Shown piece after piece: positions 32,156 to 53,559 of a DNA stretch of 64,000 nucleotides. The DNA comes from Xiphophorus maculatus (taxonomy: Eukaryota > Chordata > Actinopteri > Cyprinodontiformes > Poeciliidae). The position numbers were made by a program, and so were the translations under genes. The notes under the pieces were generated by a model, which was given only the letters and a program-made list of their open reading frames with translations, was not told where the DNA came from and did not search any database. The stretch covers positions 13,163,479 through 13,227,478 of the forward strand of contig NC_036450.1 of the NCBI RefSeq assembly GCF_002775205.1. Direction: 5' to 3'. Numbering within the stretch: the first letter of the stretch is position 1; each line of letters begins with the position of its first letter.

Positions 32156-33740
32156 TATTATGTCGATTTGAATCATATTTTCTATGAATAACTAACTGTT
32201 AAAATGGAGCTGAAAGCTTTATGCTTTATCCAGCAGATAAACATTTGGCAAAATGTAATTGATGCTCTACACATGAGTAAGAACGCAAAATGGTTTAAAT
32301 TTAAACAAAAAGCTTCACTTTTTCTTGGAGAAAAGAACCACAAAACCACACATAAACACGTTTTAAATTGGTTTGAAATCAACAGATTTTAGTGGCTTGT
32401 ACAATAAAATTTCAGACATAAGACAATTGATATGTTGGTACATCAACTTACATCCATTAAAACAGTTTGTTGGACTGGCAAATGTTGATTGCATAAGACT
32501 TCATTTGAAACTTCGTCCTTCATTTGACACCATATTATAACAACAATAATGATAATGAGGAACAACGCTAACATTTAGCTAATTACAAAAGGTTTATGGC
32601 TCACCAGATCAATAGTGACTTTACTGTTGTAGATTACATATAACAGCTTTTTATCAGTTCTTGTTTTTAAATACAAATTTTTAAAAATATAGAATTTTAA
32701 ATTGAAGGAACAGCAAACTTTAAAGAAGCTCTACATTCTCACACATTTGTCCCCTTTTAACAAATTAATGTTAACACTTTGAGAAAACCAAAACCCTCTT
32801 CTCAAATATTAAAAAACAATATAAACAACAGATCTTTGGCATACTGACACAAAACACCGCTTGTGATGAACCTTGTTCCTCCTGAATGTGAAGTTTTACC
32901 CCAAGAGCTGCCCACTGCTTTGGCTAAAAAAACAACAACATCAGGTCGCCCCCGTGTGGACAAGAAGAGCAATTACTGATTCATAGAACCAGCACATGAA
33001 AATGGGCCAAGCAGACATGCTGGAAAGTGTTTGAGTTAGTGTGAATTGCTGAGAGATTGGAAACGTAGTGACTTATCAGGGCAAAACTGAGAAAGAAAAG
33101 GTCAGATATTCTAAAACAATTCCTCCCGTTAATTAGGACCTGGGTGTCCAGCCTTAGTCCTCAAGGGCCACACCTGCCTGTTTTAAATGAGTCTCTATCC
33201 CAACATGGCTCATTCAAATGGTCCAATTACATTAAAGTATAGAAGAGTTACTCCTAATGAACTATTATTTGATTTATGCATGTTGAACCAGAGAAAGAAC
33301 TAAAATACGCAGGATGACCCTTACAAACTGACTTTGGACATGTAGAATGAATGAATACCTCTTACCATGAACTGCCCATTACTGATGTGCATTTCAAAAG
33401 TATTGCTTCTATAGCTTAAAACCTTGCCCCCTATGCTTATATGGGCAGCAACATTTTAGTATAAAATACATTTAAATACCTGCAAAATCCAAAGAAACCA
33501 CTTGTCTAAAATTTAAGCTACTTAAAACCAGAAGTTTCCTGGACGCCATTTGGTCTAGTGAAATGTCTTAGTCTAACACCTAAGACGTCTGTACTGTGGC
33601 TATAAAAAGTAAAAAGCATTTTCCACTGCTGCTGCAGGGATTTAATGTTTATCCTGTCACTAAAAACTGTGAAGTAGGACGAGCGTTCACGCTGAAACAG
33701 GGAGTTGTGGAATGATTCATGCTATAAACTGGTGTAAACC
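32156..33740. other. Intergenic stretch and likely tbc1d10a 3'UTR
   Basis: No gene was recognised. The right end should hold the tbc1d10a 3'UTR; a possible polyadenylation signal (ATTAAA, minus) is at 33641-33646. At 33138-33240 there is a half copy of a palindromic fish MITE ('gtcctcaagggccacacctg'). Confidence 0.4.
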
Positions 33741-33748
33741 TGGTCTGG

Positions 33749-41914
<8,166 letters not shown>

Positions 41915-43400
41915 TTAGACGGCATTTACTTCAGTAAAAGCAAGGCGGTCTAGAGAGTGATCTCAAAACTTAAGCATGTAAGTTTAAAGCTCTCCATGCA
42001 GACGCCCACTGGGTTAGCTAACTGCTACAGGACAAAGCTAGCTCGAAGACTAGCTGGTCAACACCTAAACAAACTGTTGAGAGGTTATTTTCTTTGCTAA
42101 ATCTCCGTTATTGAGTCCAAAATGAACGTTACAGGTACACAAACCATGTGGATAAATCCCCAGAGCCTAAATCCAACGACCAGCTCCAAAAAAAAGAGGT
42201 TAAGTTAGCTCGATTATTTGTAATACTAACGCCTAAGGTAACATGCTATTATCATAGTGTTGTCAGCTGACCCTGAGTTCTGAGTCTCACTGCTGTCAGA
42301 AAGAATGTAGGTTAGCTTTAGGCTACAAGGAAGAGAAACTGGCTGCCTGGAGCAAGTTAGTAAACAAAACATGCACGGCATCCAGTTGCTTTCGCCTGCC
42401 ACCTACTGGTGAAGCACGAATATTACAACACATTAATTCACTGTCCTTTTACTAACTAAAGATATCAAGTGTGAAATTGTAATTTCTTTCATAATCATAT
42501 TATACTATTGATATTTTTTTTCCAGTATGTACTGTTTTATTTACAGTAAACTGTGCAAGTTGGTAGATAGTGGTACTATGCTTACACTAAAATAATTACA
42601 GTAAGTTCAAATTCTAATAGTTTACATATTACAGAATTATTATCAACAACCATAAGCTGTAACTTCTCAAAATCTTATTACAAAAAGTTACAGGAAAAGA
42701 CCGGTAGGGTTCAGGTCAGCAACTTGTAAGTCCAAGACGTACTGTCTAAACTCCTGAAAGCTACTTGGAAGTAACCTATAAAGCCCAGGTAATTAACCTA
42801 TGACCTCCAGTCAAATCACTGGAAGTATCACTATGTCTTATAAAGTTCCTTGCAAGTTCCCAAAAGTTATAAAGACCCAGGAAAGTTTTTTAAAAGTAAC
42901 TGCTGAGCCCAAAAACAGTTGCTGTAGGTTTATAAAAGTAAATCTTGAGTTTTGACATTATTGAATGTAGTGAAATAAAAGAATAAACAAAGTTATGTAG
43001 AAACAAAAAATTAATTTAAAATAAAAACAAAACAAAATCTTAATCTGATTACCTGATTTGAGTGAAGCATCTTTTTCAAGATGTCATTTTGGAAACATTT
43101 TTAAATGGATGTTAAATTACATTTTTATTTATTCTACCCAATAATAAGAAAATATAAATTAAACATAAAACTGTTAATTATTCTGGCATTTAGCAAACAA
43201 AGATAATTTTGGTAATCCTGATAATAATCAGAATAATTTAGTCTGATCCATTGTCAGTGAGAAAAATAGTTATGCTTAAATAGTGCATGTAAATATCTTC
43301 TAATCTCTGTACTGTACTTTGTGCTGCTAAAAGAATATGTCCTGAATATGTTCAAACAATGTCCTTTAGAAAAACAACACAATTTTAGTATAAATACTAG
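41915..43400. other. Intergenic stretch between tbc1d10a and pptc7
   Basis: The left part holds the 5' flank of tbc1d10a, with no clear TATA box and only modest CpG. The rest is AT-rich, with repeated 'aagt' text around 42700-42950. Both genes are minus, arranged head to tail. Confidence 0.4.
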
Positions 43401-43404
43401 ATTC

Positions 43405-43410
43405 TTTATT
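43405..43410 (-). other. Candidate polyadenylation signal of pptc7
   Basis: The minus strand reads AATAAA within GTACAATATTTAAATAAAGA. If used, the pptc7 3'UTR is about 2.6 kb, which would be in keeping with long 3'UTRs seen for this gene elsewhere. Nothing else gene-like lies between here and the stop codon. Confidence 0.5.
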
Positions 43411-45650
43411 TAAATATTGTACATATTTTAAAACATACCAGTATTTACATAAATTAGACCTGCAATATTACACTGTAGACCTCTAGGCATATCGGTCACA
43501 CTCAGGCTAGAAAGAAGACAATCATACCATCAGACTGCAGAAGCACCTTGAGACCGGTTTAACGTGAGATAAAGACAAGAGGCAGAAAGGGAGGGTGGGG
43601 ACACTTCATTTACATCAAACACTGGGGCAAAAAAGACGCCAGCAGACACAAGACAAGCTCGCAATGACAGGAAAGGCCTCTTGATTTACAGGTCTGGCAT
43701 TTAAGGCTGAAACTGTGCTCACCCTTCTTTATGTGAAAAGAGTAAAATGGTGCTGGCAGCAGAAGAAATACAAAAGAACTGGGCAGACAGCAGGAAAGTG
43801 ATATTCAGAAAACCCGTCTTGTCTCGACAAAAGAGGATCGGTTAGATCCAGACGATGAAATTTGATCATGCATGACATAAACATTTTTAATTGTTCTACT
43901 GCTCCCTTAAATAACACAATCTGATTAATGTTTAATGCATAGCACACAAAAGAATCAGCTGTACCGGCAGAGTACCAACATTATGATCCCCAGTTCTTAC
44001 AGTGTGTCTTATCGGGCAATATGGCTTTCCTTTTTTGGTTGCTTGTGTTGTGCTTACAGCTATCCAGACACTTCAAACACGCTAAGCCTGCAACGAATAT
44101 GAGACAACGGTAACACACTAAACGTCACTACCAACGCCGCTGCTCGCTGCGCACGGATAACTTACAGTATTGCTGTATGAACAAAGCATGATGACATACA
44201 TAAAGAGAGTGGGTCTTTGGTGCACATGCTTTAAAACTGACCACTAAAGATTTTGTTGAGGAGTTTGATTGAGGTCTTAGACTAAAGTAGAAACTTGAAT
44301 GGAGAGTGCAATCTGTGTTTTGTTTTTATAAGTCCAGTGTATGCATTTATTCCCATGAATATGCCCTGTTTTGCCTTAATGTGAAGACTGCAGAGTGAGA
44401 AAAGAGAAAAATATTCTGTCCTATTATAAGAAAAGTATTGAGGGCTTTACTGCTTTTGAGTAACGTTGCGGCTTCTCATCTGACCCTCAGTGATTTGACT
44501 GAACGATGAAGCCAATTGCATGTATGTAAATGTAGATATGAGCTAAAAATGTATTTAAGACAAATGATAAAATTAGACCAAAACAAAAGAAAAAACACCA
44601 AACATGTTAAAACATGTATTTGTATGTTTTAAATATTTTTCAGACAAAATAATGCTAAAAAAAATATTTTTTCTTTCAATTTACTCCTGACCCATCATTG
44701 CAACTGCAAGCATTCCCAGCTGCTATGAGATAAATATCAACATTCAAGACTTCTCACACATACCACACTCATATTTTAACATCACTCCAACCACTCAGTG
44801 GATGAAAAGAGTCGGCAAGCCGTTTATGTATATCAAAATATCCTTGATGTGCAGCAATAGGTCTACTATTTATTTATTTTGTGTTACTTGTTCAGCATTT
44901 GGCTGTTTTTTAAAGTTTCTGGTCTTAACAGTACGACAGATTTTGCCACCAGTTGGCAAAAATAGTTAATAGTTTTACGTTTTCCTGAACTACTGCTGTA
45001 AATTAATCCAGTGTGAGCAAATTAAGATTGCTCTCAAGCATATTAGATGAAATACATAAACTGCTTGCCGCACTGATAATCCTTGCAAATATTTTGTTCA
45101 TTTCAGCAAGTGTGGGAGTAATTAAATTAAATACAAGATTATCATCCAGGCAAAGAAATGTGTTCATGAATGATTTTATATCCCACACGAGTTACCACAA
45201 AGTTTATCATTCAAATGACAACAAAAATATAATCCTAGAAAAAACCAAAATATTTACAACCCACCAGGATGTGCGCATCAGCAGCTCCCTCGGCTAAGTG
45301 ACAACACCGGATTAACCTTACCGCAACATTTTAACAAGCGTTACACTTTCGCTTTACAGGTTTCTCAGACATTCCCAAACCAGAGGCATCAAAAAGCAAC
45401 TCCCAAATCGTACTCCTCAACAACACTTATTTCCCACATAAGCATCCTCAAAATAATATATGTGCTTACTTTAACAGAACATGGGAGCAAATAACAATGT
45501 AATAAAAGATTGACAGGGAGGTTCAATGACCGTCTCCATCTCTACTCTCACAATACATCCGAATACATGGCTTACTCCTTAATAATGTCACATTTTTTGA
45601 AACATAAGGGCTGCTGTTAAGAAAAACAACCCCCTGTCTGTTCTGCTTCA

Positions 45651-45688
45651 ATCCCCAACAGTTTGTCCGATGACAAACTGCTGGGGAT
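45651..45688 (-). repeat. Hairpin 1 in the likely pptc7 3'UTR
   Basis: ATCCCCAACAGTTTGTC (45651-45667) faces GACAAACTGCTGGGGAT (45672-45688) across 4 bases. There is one mismatch of 17, which is a G-U pair in the minus-strand transcript, so the RNA stem can be fully paired. Confidence 0.85.
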
Positions 45689-45694
45689 GACAAA

Positions 45695-45732
45695 CCCGTG
45701 TCTCACACACGGGGGAGTGTGTGAGACACGGG
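45695..45732 (-). repeat. Hairpin 2 in the likely pptc7 3'UTR
   Basis: CCCGTGTCTCACACAC (45695-45710) is exactly inverted at 45717-45732 with a 6-base loop (GGGGGA). It is six bases from hairpin 1 and about 260-300 bases past the pptc7 stop codon. Confidence 0.9.
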
Positions 45733-45989
45733 GAGTGATCTCAGCTCTTGCTGCATCATGATCAACATGAATATACCCTAGCTGCCTGCTGCCCGTACGC
45801 CACTCAAGCACCAAATTAAAACAGCGGAAGAAAGGAAAAAGAAGCAAACGTGGAGTTCGGCTACGCTGTAAGGAGTGTGAGTCGTGTGGGTGGGCCCCCC
45901 CCCGTCAGCCTGCAGGGCATGTTGGGAAGGCTGCAGGTGGAAGACTCAGGCAGGCGGCAAAGAAGGATCAATCCCAGAGTAGCACATGT

Positions 45990-48900
45990 TCAGTCTGTAT
46001 ACTCAGCCACTATAGACAACAGCACCGTTATATCATCTGGTTTTCCTCCTGCAAAAAAGTGAAAACGTTTTAGTTCAGAGAGTCCTTTAAAACACTCTTA
46101 GTTTTGTTTTACACCCTTTACTAACTTGTGTGCTACATGTGCTGTAATTAATGTCCTCACCTCTTACATTCAGACCATTGTCACAGGCAAACTGTGCAAA
46201 AGGAGACATATAATTTGGATCGTAAGCAAGGTCGTGAGCTTGCTTAGCGATACTTTGTGCAGTCTGCAGTACGCTGTCGTAGTTTGAAGTCTGAAAACGA
46301 GAAATGTAGAATCATTAAAATGTGCAGCGTTTTTACTGTGCTTAAAAAAAAAATGTCTTCCAGAAGTGACACCTTGAGTTTTTTTAACTCCTGAAGAATC
46401 ATGTAGTCTGGCATGTTGTCAAAGAGGCCGTCTGTGGCTGTCAAGATGATGTCACCGAGCTGCACGTCGAAAGACGAGCTGTCGGCTGCTTCAGGACTGG
46501 AACACAACAACAAAAAAAAGGGGGGACAAATAATGTAAAGCGGTAATATTGATAAAATGATAATAGAGCATTTGGAGTTACTCCCAACACTTATTTAATA
46601 TGGTTTCTAAAGAAGAAGTACCCTGTCCCGAGAGTCTATGCAAGAAGCAGTGAGGCTCCTGCTCACCGACACCATAAAAAGGGGTCAGGTTTTATATCCT
46701 AACAACACAAGGTACATGGAAGCTATCTAAAGACTCAGGTAATGACACGCTGCAGCTACAAATCTACATTAAAATATGTTTAAAACCATTAAGTACAGTG
46801 CCTTGCAAAAGTATTAATCCACCATTCCTACACGTTATGTTATAACCACAATCTTCTACAAATTTTGGAGTATTTAACGTGATAAGCAGCATAGTTGCAC
46901 AAATAAAGTTCTGAAAAGTGACAAGTGCATTGCAGACCAAAACTTAGTACAGCAATCTTTGAGTGCGTCTCTAAAAGCTTTGCACATCTAAAAGCCAAAG
47001 TTTCTGTCCATTCTTCTGTGCATAATAGCTCAAACTCTATCAGATTGGAAGAAAATCCTCTGCCAAATCCTTCATCTTTGACTGAGCCGTTGCAAGGCAA
47101 TGATTTGCTCTAGAGTCCACTTCACACTGGAAGGTGAACCTCGTCTCCTCCTCTAACTTATACTCTTCCAACCTGTCAGCTGAGATGGACGGCCATCTCT
47201 GAGGAGTTTTCCTGTTGTACTGCAGTCTATCCATTTTTTTGCGATTGCTTGAACAATGATTTTTAAGAGGCGAAATGTTTGGGGTATTGTTTTACAATCC
47301 AACACCAGTTTGACCTTTTCACCTTTTAAGGGTGCAGATAAACACGAGAAACATTGCACTGCAGAGAGGTTCTTGGTAGTTAGTAATTTAGGATTTTTTG
47401 TTATAATGGCTCTCTGTTACATTTCACCTACTACTGAACTTCAAAAGGATTACTGAGGAATAAATGAAGAGTCAATTTGAGAATTAAACTGTCACATTTA
47501 AGCTGCAAAAGATGGAGAGAGGCAGACTAAAATATGCTTTGTATGAGACTTTTCATGTAAAACGCCGATCTACCAACCTGTCACTGAGCACAACTCCCTC
47601 TGCTCCCGGGGGAGCAATGGACAGCTGGAAAGGCGTGTTAAAATAGTGCTGCTGCTCATCTGAACGATGGACCACCTCTCCTCCACGCACCACAAGGAAG
47701 CCCGAGTCTCCAAGGTTACACGTGTGAAGCTGGTGACTCCGTCGATCCAGAACAACAATGCAGGCGGTACTGCTTCCTATAAACACAGGAATAAGACAAT
47801 CATACGGTTGGAAGCATGAAAACAGAGCCAGCTGTTGTAAATGAACATTGGATAAAAATATTCAAGGTTGTGAATCAAATCAAATTGGATTCTTCTATTA
47901 AGTTACTGTAATTGTGTTGAATGGTACTATTATTATTGGGTAAAATGGAGACAAAAACAAGGTCACGGACTGTGCTTTCCTCTCCCAGATCACACTAACC
48001 TTGAGCCTTGAGCAAAGAGGGGCGAGTACTAACCTTGTCACAGGTTCCTAAAATATAATTAGAGTCTTTGGCAAATGTCACAGCAGCCATTGGACGCCCA
48101 CACTGGCCCGAAACACTGAGCCTCAAAAGAAATGTGACCTTGGTCACATGTTTGCCTTGACCCTTCATTTAAAATCTTTACAACCACTCAGTCTTATCAG
48201 TTACAGATGGATATGTGACCTATTTAGACCCTGGCAAGTGGAAACTATACAAACTTTGTAATTTCAGTCCCCCAAGCACCACAGAGGGTCAAAAAAAATA
48301 GCCATTTAAATTATTTAAATGTAGGCATAAGACAAGAAACAAAATGACACAAAAAGAAGATCACAAGCTAAAAATCTAATCTAGAAAATATCTGTTAAAA
48401 ACAGATATCTGCTAAAAGTTAGTGTTGCTATTCCTACAACCTTTAGAGGAATATAGCAAGTTAAATTCAACTGTTTAAAGTAAAATGCTATGCAGGCCTC
48501 TCAGCAGCACTGCTACAGTCTGACTCATACTGCAGCTATTTAAGTATAGCTTCAGCACAGCTCACGCCACAGATTACTGGACGACTCCCTGTTGTACCGA
48601 CTGTTCAGATGTTTCTCAATGCGAGTACTCACCTAGCAGTGGAACCTTGTTCTGTAGCAGCTCATAATAGCCAGAGGTGAGAATCCCCACTGGATTAGAG
48701 GGAGTGAAGCGTCCCTCCTTAACCAATCGCTCACACGTTTTCATCAAGGTGGCAGAGAATTGAGAAGGGTCAACACCGTAATCACGCCAACCGCCTACAC
48801 CATCTGCAACACCTATAAGACAGAAAAATATATATAATTACAAAAATCTGAACATGTGTTCTTTTATGCTGGAAATTAAGTCAGAAAATATGCCTTTACC

Positions 48901-50870
48901 AGGCTTCCTTATATTCATGTTCCCTTAATTGGCTGACATCTTGTTATTGTACAAGCACAACTTTAATTTTTTTTATTTGGATTTTATCGCTAGACCAGGT
49001 CAAACTTGTGCATTACTGTAAGGTTAAAGGAGGTGATGCATAGTTTTCAAAAATATCTAACAAGAATCTACCTCTCTGAATCAGAACTGTGCAGAACAAC
49101 CTTTCTGCAAGTTGCTTAGATTATGTCTCTAAAATCTTAAATCCAGAGGTGGAACGTTTTATCCACTCCTTTGCAAAACAGCTTCAGCTCGTTAGATTAG
49201 ATGGAGAGTGTCTGAACAGCAACTTTTATGACTGAACTACAAACTAAATCGTTCCATTGTCGCTCTGGGAATAAGTTGATGTTTTCCTGCTAAAAAGTCA
49301 AACATCACAACAGTTTCTACTGTCTAGAAAGTATATATATAGTTGTCCTATATTTAGCTTCATCCATCCAGAAATCAACTCAGAGAAAAGCTGTATTCAT
49401 ACTGAGATTAAAATAGACAAGTGGGCTCTAACTAATTAGGTGAAGAGGTCCCCCCTTGGTTCAGCATGTATATATTTTTTACATTGAGCATATCTAAGAC
49501 ATTTGAAGGAAAACGCACCATGTGAAACTGAAATCCTTCAGGCACAATTCTACTTCACTATTGACTGACGTTTGCAAAACAGCCAATCCAGAAATCACCA
49601 TTCATTCTCCTTGGTGCTGACTGGATGTACCACAATGAGTCGAAATAAGGAAGATTGTGGATATTAGCTTCTGTGGTAATTCAATGTTGGATTCAACTGT
49701 GCATTAATGCCTATTAAAGCGTATTCGATGTTTGAGCTATTAAAACAGGTAGTCAAACGCAGTTTTAGAAAGGGTTTCAAGTATTCAGTGAATTTAGCCA
49801 TTTGCAGAAGCTTGTGATTCCTAACTCACGCATGATTATCGGGCTTCACTGTACTTGATTTTATTTCGGAGTTTCACAGTAAAAGGAGTTAAAAAAATGC
49901 ATAAAAATGTAATTTCCTTAATCTTTACACTTGTACCCTACTTTCTGTTGGCCTGTTACACCACACCTCCAAAAAAACCCCAAAAAACTAGATGGAACAT
50001 ATTTTCTCTAATTTCTCTTGCACAAGTATTAGCAACTGTTTTATTTATCATCACCATTGTACTTGTTTCAATTATGAAAGCAAAACTAAGCTAGAATGCG
50101 GGTTTCCCCTAAAATTCACTCGCTGTTAGCGAGGACAGAAAACAAAGCTGCCACAGCAAAACAACTCATATTACCCACCTCTAGTTTTGCACATAATCTG
50201 ATTAGCTTTTTCGCACTACTACAGAAGTTTACAATTACACGACTGCACATAGAGGTGGGGAGAGTAATCAAAAACTGTGTTCAAGCAAGAGTAGCACGTA
50301 AGTAAAATGTAGCCATTAAAAAATAACTCAAAAGTAAAAAAGTATTTTTCAAACTTTACTCAATTGAAGCAATACTTCATAATAATATTTCTCAAGTAGA
50401 ACTAAAACGTCTGCTGTAAAAAAATACTCCTAGAAGTATTCCTTTTTTTTCTAAAAAGTTACTAAAGTAAATGTAACTTTACAAACGTAAATAGTTCCTG
50501 CCCATCCCTGACTGCACGTCGCTTTAAACCACGTGGTCTGTGCAGTATTCCGCTCGTGTTTACCCTCGTGCGGGTGAGGACAAAAAGCATTGAGCAGCGG
50601 TAGCAAGCTGCTGCTGCTAGCAATATGGCTGCCTCCACGCTCAACCATTCTGACCTCTGCAAGACATTGTAGTGCTCAGTCCGGTGCTTTTTTAATTGAG
50701 CACTTTGCAGTCATGTTTAGGCGTAATGAAGTTTATTTTAATCCCCTGACATGATGTACTCAATCCTCAGCTTTATCGCTGTGCAGCCATGGTGGATCTA
50801 ATCTAGGTGAAAGGTCAATTGGTGTTTTGAAGATAAAAGATACACACAAGTAGAACATAACTGGGCTCCG

Positions 50871-50923
<53 letters not shown>

Positions 50924-51344
50924 CAGGTGATAAGTGCATTCCAATATGCTACATTTTGCTAGCTAGACACGAGATGAATTTGTCAAGTTCCTACAAAAGC
51001 TGCAGGGGGCAGATAGAGTGGGGGCTGTTTTGTTTTCATCCGAGTGGTCTGCACACGTGCGGGCTGGACCACTGAAGGTCACCCGATCTCAAGTCGTGAG
51101 ACGACACCCATTTGACAGAGCTTTCCATGCCGGTGACCTTACCCAAAACATCGGCGGTCCTGTGTCGCGCTATGAAGCAGGCGTCATCACCGTAGCACAT
51201 CCCTTTCTTCAGGATCCCTTTACGAAAGTCTTTACCAAAGCCATAACTGGCGGTGATCAGGCTGTAGTCCCGACCGTCTGTCTGAGAGAGTCCGCCCAGG
51301 ACAGCCCTGGCTACCAGTCTGCCATAAGACAATACAGATAACAT
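45990..51344 (-). CDS. pptc7: PP2C-type mitochondrial protein phosphatase PPTC7
   Basis: Six coding exons were read on the minus strand: 51143-51344, 48633-48812, 47578-47776, 46373-46496, 46161-46290 and 45990-46048. All borders are GT/AG and phases agree, giving 297 residues (human 304). The start is the ATG opening [18 protein letters not shown], a basic, hydrophobic mitochondrial targeting-like N-terminus; an upstream in-frame open stretch to 51425 is not conserved. The PP2C metal-binding acidic residues sit in [31 protein letters not shown] and [14 protein letters not shown]7 dephosphorylates mitochondrial proteins and is known to restrain BNIP3/NIX-driven mitophagy. The chain is slightly shorter than human mainly because a Gly-rich insert after LSQTD is missing. 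Confidence 0.96.
46797..47240 (-). pseudogene. Tc1-like remnant in pptc7 intron 3
   Basis: It begins 'cagtgccttgcaaaagtatt', the end of a common fish Tc1-like family. Around 47010-47060 'aatagctcaaactctatcag' matches the antisense of its transposase region. No intact frame remains. Confidence 0.6.
49080..49330 (-). pseudogene. Tc1-like remnant in pptc7 intron 1
   Basis: 'ttgcaaaacagcttcagctc' and 'gttagattagatggagagtg' (49171-49210) match the antisense strand of a fish Tc1-like transposase. Decayed; it lacks a usable frame. Confidence 0.55.
50250..50516. mobile_element. Non-autonomous DNA transposon in pptc7 intron 1
   Basis: It opens 'agaggtggggagagtaatca' and closes near 'gtaacttt', followed by 'cctgcccatccctg'. 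Such 'AGAGGTGGG..ACTCAAGTA' text, full of 'agtaaaaaagta' units, is a widespread fish DNA-element type. The ends are diverged and the superfamily is not assigned. Confidence 0.55.
50872..50920. repeat. (TA)n microsatellite in pptc7 intron 1
   Basis: About 24 uninterrupted TA units. Confidence 0.95.
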
Positions 51345-51439
51345 CCCCCAGCAAGGAGAATCTCTGTCCTGATTAGAGGCCGAACACGCTGTTCCCTTCT
51401 TTCTCTCTCCAACCAGCCCGACCACCTGCCTGCGAGTCC

Positions 51440-51770
51440 TCTGATCACCGGCTGTCCGTGCTCAACCGTCCATTAGCCTCCAACAGGCCCCACCGCTGTG
51501 AAAATAAAGTGGCCGCGGCTGATTCTCCGGACTGTCACCCTTCGACCTGGCTGCTTAGCGTGCTGTTTATGTCTCCGGCGTGCCGTTCTCGCTCACTGCA
51601 GTTCCTCCACTGGGCTCTCTCCGCACCGACATGTTGCTACCGGACACAAAGCTACGAGAACATACGGGTCTCTGACCATTTACAACCGCGGCGGCGGGGT
51701 GCGTCACAGCTGCGTGCCTACGGTTGGCTCCTCCCAATACGCATGCGCCGCAGAGGAGAGGAAAGAGCAA
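51440..51770 (-). promoter_or_regulatory. pptc7 CpG-rich promoter and 5'UTR
   Basis: CpG density rises sharply over about 330 bases directly upstream of the pptc7 start, in otherwise AT-rich DNA. At 51739-51749 'tacgcatgcgcc' matches the NRF1 core (GCATGCGC), and an inverted CCAAT-like 'ctcccaat' is next to it. NRF1 control would suit a nuclear gene for a mitochondrial protein. No TATA box is seen, so start sites are probably dispersed. Confidence 0.65.
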
Positions 51771-51799
51771 AGATCCAAGGACAGAGAAAACGTCGTGCT

Positions 51800-53520
51800 T
51801 GCAGTCATATTTAGGCGTAATTTTTTTCAAAATTTGCAAGAAATTATATTCGGTGGATTGCTAAAAAATATAAAAAATAGTAAATTAGCTCCAGGATTCC
51901 GCTAATTTCTGATAGGAAATGAGAGAGGCATGAAATTTGTGTTTATAATAAACATATTTGTCCATAGATTAATTTTTACCTTTTGAATCCAACATATACA
52001 TTTTCGATTCAAGAAACCAACAAACTTGTTTATTTCTAAATCCATTGTCTCCCCCTAGTGGACTATGGTTTCTTGCTGATTAGTTGAGTTGGGAGTGATC
52101 TTGTTGTTGTTCTAGCTATGGCTTCTTTAATTTTCACACGCGCAATTTTTGATACTGCGAATGTAAATACATGAGAGTAAAAAACACCTGGCAGCAGGCC
52201 GGCCAGTTGTAAAAAACAAAACACCAAAAGGTGCAGAACAAAATCACTAAAGTACCACAAAGACAGAGGTTTGAATGGATCTAAAAAGTGTACACACTCC
52301 TTGCAAAAGTTTTGTGACGAGAACAAAACGAGACCGCAATAAATTACCTTAAACCTATTCCACAGATGTTATGACAAAACAAACTGATAAAATATAAACA
52401 ATAAAAAATGTGCACAGTTTCAGTTGTCCAAGTGTGTATATAACATAAGACTTAGAGGAAGCTTCTTTAGATTTTATAGCAGCCTATCAATATCCCCATC
52501 CTGACGTTGCCATTTCTGCAAACTCACCACATCCTAGAGATTGTGAGAACATCTCTTGTCCAAAGTCTTCTTCAGATTTTCTGTCAGATCCAGTTCTGTA
52601 CTCCCATGCCAAAACTCTAACTTTTTATTCCTGCAGATTTGGATCTGGGGTGTTTGAAAATCCTCAAAAAACTTTTGGAAACAAGGTAAAAACTAGTCTG
52701 TCTATAAGGTTGTGAAATTCCAATAAAGATTTTACACTGATTAATGAGAAGAATATATATTTTTTTAAAATTAAGATGTAAATAAAACAGATGGATGGTT
52801 TCAGATATGTCAGTGTAATGTCCTATCAGAAAGAAATCTCTTGGTTGGATGAATTTTATTTGTAATAAATTATAATTTTTAATAATAATTATAAAAATGT
52901 AATAATAAATTATACCTCTGCCAGAGGTATAATTTGGCCGTGTGACCAGATTTTCGCATGTCGTCACTGCTATTCTAGCGATGTATCTTTGAGGATGAGC
53001 TGCAAGTTTTTATTGTTTTTATTTTTATTTTTTTAATAAACAAATGACATAAATTACTGCACCGGTGTTGTCTTGCTTGTAATATAGTAAACTGTGAGAG
53101 ATTGGACAATAACCGGAAATACGTCCGCGTGTGCACTTATTCTGAGTAACGGAACATAACGGTTGTCAGGACGACCAAGTTCTAACACAGTTTTCTCAAT
53201 GGGAGCTCCTCCAGACGGTAATAACATCTGTCAGTATTTCACATATTTTTGTAATATAGCTATGTAGAAATGAACTATGTAGAAAATGTTCATTCATGTT
53301 ATGTATTAATACTGATTGAGCGTTGGGATGTTGACAGAGGTTGACTAGAGGTGCTGCCCAGCAAACACATACATATTCTGATGTCTGCTGGCATCACAAT
53401 TCAAACGTTAAAAAAATATTTCTTAAAACTCAGCATATGTCGCTTTCTGATGGCTTTATTTCTTCGAAGTTATAACAACGCGTTCCCGCCTTCTCCCTAT
53501 TTTCCTAAAATGGTGCTCCC
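51800..53520. other. Intergenic stretch between pptc7 and the prion gene
   Basis: pptc7 and the prion gene diverge from here. Around 52330-52760 the sequence resembles antisense Tc1-like text (low confidence). A 29-bp perfect palindrome lies at 52907-52935. The 53440-53560 part becomes richer in CpG as the prion promoter is approached. Confidence 0.4.
52907..52935. repeat. 29-bp odd-centred perfect palindrome
   Basis: AAATTATACCTCTG (52907-52920) is exactly inverted at 52922-52935 around a single C. It could mark the edge of a repeat, since 'acctctgccagaggta' resembles a common fish repeat end. Confidence 0.85.
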
Positions 53521-53559
53521 CGTGACAGAAAACAAGCGCACCCGGAGCACATAAACCCA

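Noticed and set aside
49896-50094. 65-residue plus-strand frame with two membrane-like segments in pptc7 intron 1
   Set aside because: AT-rich DNA readily gives hydrophobic text; it is antisense in an intron with no other evidence.
51458-51905. Overlapping frames upstream of pptc7 on the plus strand
   Set aside because: They lie in the CpG-rich promoter, where stop codons are rare; no domain found.
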